Source of the DNA: an uncultured archaeon
GTDB taxonomy: Archaea; Thermoproteota; Nitrososphaeria; Conexivisphaerales; CALBHZ01
Reading direction: 5' to 3'
DNA: 9,312 nucleotides
Assembly (NCBI GenBank): GCA_937892815.1
Contig: CALBHZ010000091.1
Span: forward strand, 1-9,312
Part shown: positions 5,999 to 9,312 of the stretch, piece after piece
Position numbering within the stretch: the first letter of the stretch is position 1
Layout: every line of letters starts with the position of its first letter
Notes under the pieces: model-generated
The model's database searches: none
Seen by the model: only the letters and a program-made list of their open reading frames with translations
Told to the model about the DNA's origin: nothing
Made by a program: the position numbers and the translations under genes

Positions 5999-7282
5999 AC
6001 TAATTGCGTAAATAGCGGCCCTCATGGCCGCCGCTCCAGCTTGAATTACCGAATCGGGTATATCCTTAGGGCTTTGCAACACCCCTATAACGAATATTCC
6101 AGGCTTGGAAGCCCTAACAGGCTCGATGTACATCTCCGGTACGTCTGCGAACCCGTAGTTATCGGGCTGGATTAGGCCTGACTTAACTAAGCTTTCAGGC
6201 AAGATAGGCCTTAACGCCACAGCTAAGACTACCATGTCGAACTCCTCTTTCGTGAATCTAGAGGTTTCCGTATCTTCATAGTAAACGATAAGGTTCCTAG
6301 TCTTAGGGTCTTCCTCTATCTTAGCCGGTCTAGCTCTAACGAACCTTACGCCGAATTCCTGCTTAGCTCTCTCAAAGAACTCTTGGTATCCCTTTCCGAA
6401 AGCTCTAACGTCCATGAAGAAGATCGTGCATTCTACGTCTGGTAGGTGCTCTTTCGCTAATATAGCTTCCTTAGTGGAGGCCATGCAACAGATAGCTGAG
6501 CAGTACTTATTCGTTAGTTCATCCCTCGAACATACGCATTGGATAAAGGCTATCTTCTTAGGATGTCTGCCATCGGATCTCCTAACTATCTCCCCTTTAG
6601 TTGGTCCAGTTGAAGATAGGAGCCTTTCGAACTCTAAATTGGTATAGACGTTTGGGTATTTGCCGTAGCCGTATTCCCCCCTCTTCCTAGCGTCATCTAA
6701 GCTGAAACCGGTAGCTACTATTATAGCGGCTACGTTTAATTCAATTTCTTCAGGTTTTTGGTTGAAGTTTATCGCCTTTGGAGGACAGAACCTCTCACAT
6801 ACCCTACATACCCCTTTCGTAAAGTACAGACAGTGCTCGGGATCTATGGTAGCCTTGAGAGGAACGGCTTGAGGGAAGGGTATGTATATCGCCTTTCTCA
6901 TATCCATCCCTAAATTGAATTCATTAGGTACCTTGACCGGACATTTCATTACGCACTGTCCACATCCCGTACACTTATCTACGTCTACGTACCTAGGCTT
7001 CTTCAGTATTTTTACCTTAAAGTTTCCCGGTTCTCCAACTACTTCTTTTACTTCTGCGTAGGTTAGCAACTCTATGTTCTCATGCCTATCTACCGCTACC
7101 ATTTTAGGAGTAAGTATACATGAGGAGCAATCGAGGGTTGGAAACGTCTTATCTAGTTGAGCCATCCTACCTCCTATGCTAGGGCTCTTCTCCACTAAGT
7201 AGACCTTTACCCCTTGATCCGCTAAATCGAGGGCGGCCTGAATTCCCGCTATCCCTCCTCCCACAACAACTACCGGCTTCAT
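5993..7282 (-). CDS. hdrA: HdrA-family FAD protein with inserted ferredoxin domain (QmoA-like)
   Basis: This 429-residue flavoprotein begins directly at the FAD domain. It shows VVGGGIAGIQAALDL at residues 6-20, EKSPSIGGRMAQLDKTFPT at 31-49, and DCSSCILTPKM at 51-61. An inserted ferredoxin domain follows, with CTGCGQCVMKCP (Cys104, 107, 110, 114), the HdrA hallmark AIYIPFPQAVPL, and a second cluster motif (Cys151, 159, 162, 166). The CVCSRDE...YCSAICCMAS motif of HdrA comes near residue 250. It lacks both the N-terminal cluster domain and the C-terminal ferredoxins of full HdrA, which the neighbouring paralog carries. Length and position next to a QmoC-like gene match QmoA of sulfate reducers, but HdrA-family membership is the only part I regard as certain. 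It likely passes electrons between the other HdrA and the membrane subunit. The ATG at 7282 is preceded by AGAGGTGA at 7300-7293, and the closest alternatives run into a stop. Confidence 0.92.
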   Translation of the reverse strand: MKPVVVVGGGIAGIQAALDLADQGVKVYLVEKSPSIGGRMAQLDKTFPTLDCSSCILTPKMVAVDRHENIELLTYAEVKEVVGEPGNFKVKILKKPRYVDVDKCTGCGQCVMKCPVKVPNEFNLGMDMRKAIYIPFPQAVPLKATIDPEHCLYFTKGVCRVCERFCPPKAINFNQKPEEIELNVAAIIVATGFSLDDARKRGEYGYGKYPNVYTNLEFERLLSSTGPTKGEIVRRSDGRHPKKIAFIQCVCSRDELTNKYCSAICCMASTKEAILAKEHLPDVECTIFFMDVRAFGKGYQEFFERAKQEFGVRFVRARPAKIEEDPKTRNLIVYYEDTETSRFTKEEFDMVVLAVALRPILPESLVKSGLIQPDNYGFADVPEMYIEPVRASKPGIFVIGVLQSPKDIPDSVIQAGAAAMRAAIYAISG

Positions 7283-7292
7283 CTAAACCACT

Positions 7293-7300
7293 TCACCTCT
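7293..7300 (-). promoter_or_regulatory. Shine-Dalgarno of the QmoA-like gene (long spacing)
   Basis: AGAGGTGA on the - strand is 10 bases from the ATG at 7282, about twice the spacing of its neighbours. No nearer in-frame start is usable because a TAG directly precedes the ATG. It sits just after the stop of the membrane subunit gene. Confidence 0.55.
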
Positions 7301-7301
7301 C

Positions 7302-8438
7302 TCATGTTTTATACCTTAATTGTTTGATCTCATTCAACCTATTGAAGTAAAGGGCAAATGGCCTATAGGCCAGGTGCGACCATTTTGCAAATGGGACTTC
7401 TAAAACCAATAGCGGAACGACGAACATTAAGTGAACGGTAAACGTTACGTATGTGGGCAATGGAAGACCGCTATATTTGAATATATCAGTTAGTAATCCG
7501 GTAATAGAGGTTAACCAGAGGAGAGTTATAAAGACCCAATCGGTTGGATGAGAATATTCCCATATGATTGTGCTCTTCTTAATCCTTCCATATATAGCTA
7601 AGGAGCTACCTAAGATTAATGCAACGAACGCGGAGATACCTACGATACTAGATGCGACTTCATTTAAGTGCAACGTAGGAGAGATCAGGGGTAATAACAT
7701 ATGCCGCAATATGTGATGGACGAATATCACCGCATACCCATAAAATAATAACAGATGTATCGTATAGTAGTACTTGCCATCTCTACATCTAGCCATTAAT
7801 CTCTGGGTGAGGAAGTGGTATGGAATAATCTTAATGAACTCGGCGATGTACGTGCTAACCGGTAATTTCCCAGATGAACTCGATTGCGACGTCGTGAACT
7901 TGTACATTCTGTAGATGTTAATTAAGAGTATCAATGAAAGAACGCCGAAGACGATTATATTTGCAATCGCTACCGTTGGTTGAGCGAAGGCTGAGAGATC
8001 GACCCTTTCAGTTATAACGGGCCCTTTAAAGAGATAGACGATTAAGGCCGTTAGTATTGAGAGGATCGCTATGCTCATTAATTCAAAGGTTTTAGATAAG
8101 TAGAAACGTTTTGAAAAGCCCGTCCAATCATACTTAATTATCGAATAACGTCTCAATGCTGCCAAGATCTCCGTAGGTTTAGCATCTTTTGGACACATTT
8201 CCGAACACTCACCACACGCATAACATAACCATGGAGCGGGGTCAGCTGCTATCTTTTCCTCTAACCCTAATTGAGCGTACTTTACGGCCTTCCTAAAACT
8301 CGCAGTTACTTCTTCTGAGAGCGGACACGCTGCTGTGCACGTTCCACATTGATAACATTTGTAGAGGTTCCTCGCACCTAAGGATTTTAATATAGAACTA
8401 ACTTCGCCCTTCAGAAGTAAAGCAACAGTTCGGCTCAT
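7302..8438 (-). CDS. qmoC: HdrC-HdrE fusion: diferredoxin plus cytochrome b-type membrane subunit (QmoC-like)
   Basis: This 378-residue membrane anchor has two parts. Residues 1-100 are HdrC-like, with two [4Fe-4S] motifs CYQCGTCTAACP (Cys28, 31, 34, 38) and CYACGECSEMCP (Cys72, 75, 78, 82). Residues ~115-365 are an HdrE/NarI-like membrane domain with about six hydrophobic segments (near 117-137, 155-176, 226-251, 261-284, 299-320, 328-350). Histidines at 228, 241, 242, 246, 297, 336 and 355 lie near or within membrane segments and are candidates for heme b binding. HdrC fused to HdrE defines QmoC, the quinone-facing subunit of Qmo in sulfate reducers; here the partner is a hydrogenase. No N-terminal signal is seen, so the ferredoxin part should face the cytoplasm. 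It is the first gene of the operon. The ATG at 8438 has no Shine-Dalgarno and fits a leaderless start from the TATA at 8464-8475. Symbol given by architecture. Confidence 0.85.
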   Translation of the reverse strand: MSRTVALLLKGEVSSILKSLGARNLYKCYQCGTCTAACPLSEEVTASFRKAVKYAQLGLEEKIAADPAPWLCYACGECSEMCPKDAKPTEILAALRRYSIIKYDWTGFSKRFYLSKTFELMSIAILSILTALIVYLFKGPVITERVDLSAFAQPTVAIANIIVFGVLSLILLINIYRMYKFTTSQSSSSGKLPVSTYIAEFIKIIPYHFLTQRLMARCRDGKYYYTIHLLLFYGYAVIFVHHILRHMLLPLISPTLHLNEVASSIVGISAFVALILGSSLAIYGRIKKSTIIWEYSHPTDWVFITLLWLTSITGLLTDIFKYSGLPLPTYVTFTVHLMFVVPLLVLEVPFAKWSHLAYRPFALYFNRLNEIKQLRYKT

Positions 8439-8463
8439 GTGAGAAGAAGTTTTTTAGACAATT

Positions 8464-8475
8464 CTTATAAAATTT
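8464..8475 (-). promoter_or_regulatory. TATA box of the Mvh-Qmo operon
   Basis: AAATTTTATAAG on the - strand, centred near 8469. A start about 26 bases downstream falls near 8442, only a few bases before the ATG at 8438. This agrees with the absence of a Shine-Dalgarno there, so a leaderless operon mRNA is expected. Confidence 0.6.
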
Positions 8476-8500
8476 ACACTCATAAAGTAATGATTATAAG

Positions 8501-8530
8501 TAATGTATAATAGTTTAATAATGTAATGTA
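8501..8530 (+). repeat. Three TAATGTA heptamers
   Basis: TAATGTA occurs at 8501-8507, 8519-8525 and 8524-8530 (the last two overlap), just upstream of the operon's TATA box. In AT-rich DNA this may be chance, but the position is right for a regulator or for TATA-adjacent control. Confidence 0.35.
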
Positions 8531-8531
8531 G

Positions 8532-8546
8532 TACAATAATATTGTA
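8532..8546. promoter_or_regulatory. 15-bp inverted repeat, possible operator
   Basis: TACAATA-A-TATTGTA is a perfect 7-bp inverted repeat around a single central base, a size and symmetry typical of sites for dimeric helix-turn-helix regulators. It lies between the two divergent promoters, about 60 bases upstream of the hydrogenase TATA box. The regulator is unknown. Confidence 0.4.
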
Positions 8547-8570
8547 ACGACGAGTGATGTGAGAGATCCG

Positions 8571-8584
8571 AAGCTTATAAAAAG
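8571..8584 (+). promoter_or_regulatory. Strong rightward TATA-like element
   Basis: AAGCTTATAAAAAG is the best rightward TATA match in the spacer. A start near 8603 would give reverse gyrase a leader of about 90 bases or produce a short independent RNA. No Shine-Dalgarno precedes the reverse gyrase ATG, so a long leader would be unusual. Confidence 0.4.
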
Positions 8585-8650
8585 TAGGAAATAGTTAGGA
8601 GAGCTCGACGTCTAGAAGTAAATTTTTATAGCTTAACGTTATTGGACGAA

Positions 8651-8659
8651 CTTTTTAAT
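8651..8659 (+). promoter_or_regulatory. Candidate TATA box of reverse gyrase
   Basis: CTTTTTAATACC around 8650-8661 lies the right distance (about 26 bases to a start near 8682) to give a leader of some 10 bases before the ATG at 8692. This fits the missing Shine-Dalgarno. The TATA match itself is weaker than the one at 8571-8584. Confidence 0.4.
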
Positions 8660-8691
8660 ACCAGATATACTAATATATAGTCTTAAGAGAG

Positions 8692-9255
8692 ATGGATGGA
8701 GTTAAGGTAATATATTCAGGGCTATGCCCTATATGTGGTAGGGATTTAGATATCTATGAGATCACTAGGGGGGTTTGTCGTCATAAGAACCTTCCATTGT
8801 ATTGGACTCCTGAAGATAAAAAGGTTGATAAGTTTCTTGAGTTCTTTAAGAAAGCTATCGGCGAGCCTAGAGCAATTCAGAAATTTTGGGCTAGAAGGAT
8901 TTTAAGAGGAGAGAGCTTTGCCGCGGTCGCTCCTACTGGAATAGGTAAAACGTCCTTTGGAACCGCTATGGCTCTCTTCTTAGCAGGATGGAGAAAGAAG
9001 AGCTACATTATCCTTCCAACTACCCTTTTGGTTAACCAAGTAGTAGGGTATCTGAGAAAGTATGCAGAAGCGTTAGGAATTAGGTTAAATGTAAATGAAG
9101 AAGGAGAGGGCGTTACGGTTATCTATTATCACTCTGATTTAAAGAAAAACGAAAGAGAGAAGTTCGTACAGCTTTTAAACGAGAGGAAATTCGATATTTT
9201 AGTTACAACTTCTCAATTCCTTCCTAAATCCTTCCCGTTATTGAAGGGGCTAACC
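8692..9255 (+). CDS. rgy: Reverse gyrase, N-terminal fragment (contig end)
   Basis: Reverse gyrase introduces positive supercoils into DNA using ATP and is found in organisms growing at very high temperature. Only the first 188 residues of a protein normally over 1,000 residues are present. Visible are an N-terminal zinc-finger-like segment (CPIC at residues 12-15, Cys29, with His31 where a further Cys is usual), the IQKFWARRIL segment with Gln63, the Walker A APTGIGKT at about 80-87, ILPTTLLVNQVV, and LVTTSQFLPKSF, all typical of the reverse gyrase helicase half. The frame continues for six codons to a TGA at 9274-9276, but those codons are sequencing adapter, so the end is artificial and the gene itself is not shown to be broken. 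ATG at 8692 is the first start. No Shine-Dalgarno is seen, so leaderless translation is likely. The topoisomerase half is outside the window. Confidence 0.93.
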
Positions 9256-9312
9256 CTGTCTCTTATACACATCTGACGCTGCCGACGAATTAGACGGTGT
9301 AGATCTCGGTGG
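9256..9312. other. Nextera transposase/P5 adapter contamination, not genomic
   Basis: Bases 9256-9274 are exactly the 19-base Tn5 mosaic end CTGTCTCTTATACACATCT. Bases 9275-9288 continue the Nextera read-1 adapter (GACGCTGCCGACGA). Bases 9289-9296 (ATTAGACG) occupy the i5 index slot. Bases 9297-9312 (GTGTAGATCTCGGTGG) are the start of the reverse-complemented P5 flow-cell sequence. The order and lengths are those of read-through in an Illumina library, so this tail should be trimmed. Confidence 0.98.

Larger units (their letters stand above)
8439..8691. other. Divergent promoter region between the Mvh-Qmo operon and reverse gyrase
   Basis: This 253-base AT-rich spacer has no credible open frame. 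It contains the leftward TATA for the hydrogenase operon, a cluster of TAATGTA repeats and an inverted repeat, and two to three rightward TATA-like elements for reverse gyrase or a short RNA. I looked for tRNA and C/D-box RNA signatures and found none that hold. Confidence 0.7.

Noticed and set aside
5802..6647. + strand open frames across the two flavoprotein genes (5802-6011, 6414-6647)
   Set aside because: Antisense to conserved domains, no recognisable family, no promoter or Shine-Dalgarno.
1377..8438. Operon as a classical methanogen Mvh-HdrABC heterodisulfide reductase
   Set aside because: No HdrB-like CCG-domain subunit is encoded and HdrC is fused to a membrane cytochrome b-type domain, which fits Qmo better.
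8551..8600. GTGATGT at about 8554 as the C box of a C/D-box small RNA
   Set aside because: There is no matching D box or internal C'/D' pair at the right spacing.
8601..8616. Three packed hexamer palindromes (GAGCTC, GACGTC, TCTAGA) resembling a cloning polylinker
   Set aside because: The surrounding bases look like ordinary AT-rich archaeal spacer, no vector sequence follows, and the order does not match a polylinker I recognise; chance is more likely. A vector screen would settle it.
8692..9276. Reverse gyrase as a naturally truncated gene ending at TGA 9274-9276
   Set aside because: The stop and the last six codons lie in adapter sequence, so they say nothing about the gene.

Overview
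The window looks like one end of a contig from a hyperthermophilic archaeon, probably from a shotgun metagenome. The evidence is a reverse gyrase gene (the hyperthermophile marker), a PDCD5-family DNA-binding protein (archaeal/eukaryotic), TATA-type promoters, leaderless or GGTGA-type Shine-Dalgarno starts, and AGG/AGA/ATA-rich codon use. I cannot name the lineage from the sequence alone.

Layout: (1) bases 1-353 (+) are the 3' end of a radical SAM protein with a SPASM-like C-terminal cysteine domain. (2) Bases 490-963 (-) encode a [NiFe]-hydrogenase maturation protease. (3) Bases 1046-1363 (+) encode a PDCD5-like protein, divergent from the protease and sharing a palindromic TATA element with it. 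(4) Bases 8438 down to 1377 (-) are a tight six-gene operon: an HdrC-HdrE fusion (QmoC-like), a QmoA/HdrA-like flavoprotein, a second HdrA-like flavoprotein (QmoB-like), MvhD, MvhG and MvhA. (5) Bases 8439-8691 are an AT-rich divergent promoter region with a 15-bp inverted repeat. (6) Bases 8692-9255 (+) are the first 188 codons of reverse gyrase. (7) Bases 9256-9312 are not genomic: they are Nextera transposase/P5 adapter with an index.

How it works together: the large (MvhA) and small (MvhG) subunits of a cytoplasmic group 3c-type [NiFe] hydrogenase are co-transcribed with MvhD, the [2Fe-2S] protein that passes electrons to HdrA. In methanogens HdrA would pass electrons to HdrB/HdrC and the CoM-S-S-CoB heterodisulfide. 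There is no HdrB-type cysteine-rich subunit here. Instead there are two complementary HdrA paralogs and a membrane cytochrome-b-type HdrC-HdrE fusion, which is the architecture of the quinone-interacting Qmo complex of sulfate reducers. The simplest reading is a membrane-attached H2:quinone oxidoreductase (Mvh-Qmo hybrid). It may be able to bifurcate or confurcate electrons with ferredoxin through the C-terminal ferredoxin domain of the second HdrA. The maturation protease nearby would trim the 26-residue C-terminal tail of MvhA. This hybrid is the most interesting system in the window. Its parts are recognisable families; the arrangement and physiological direction are inference.
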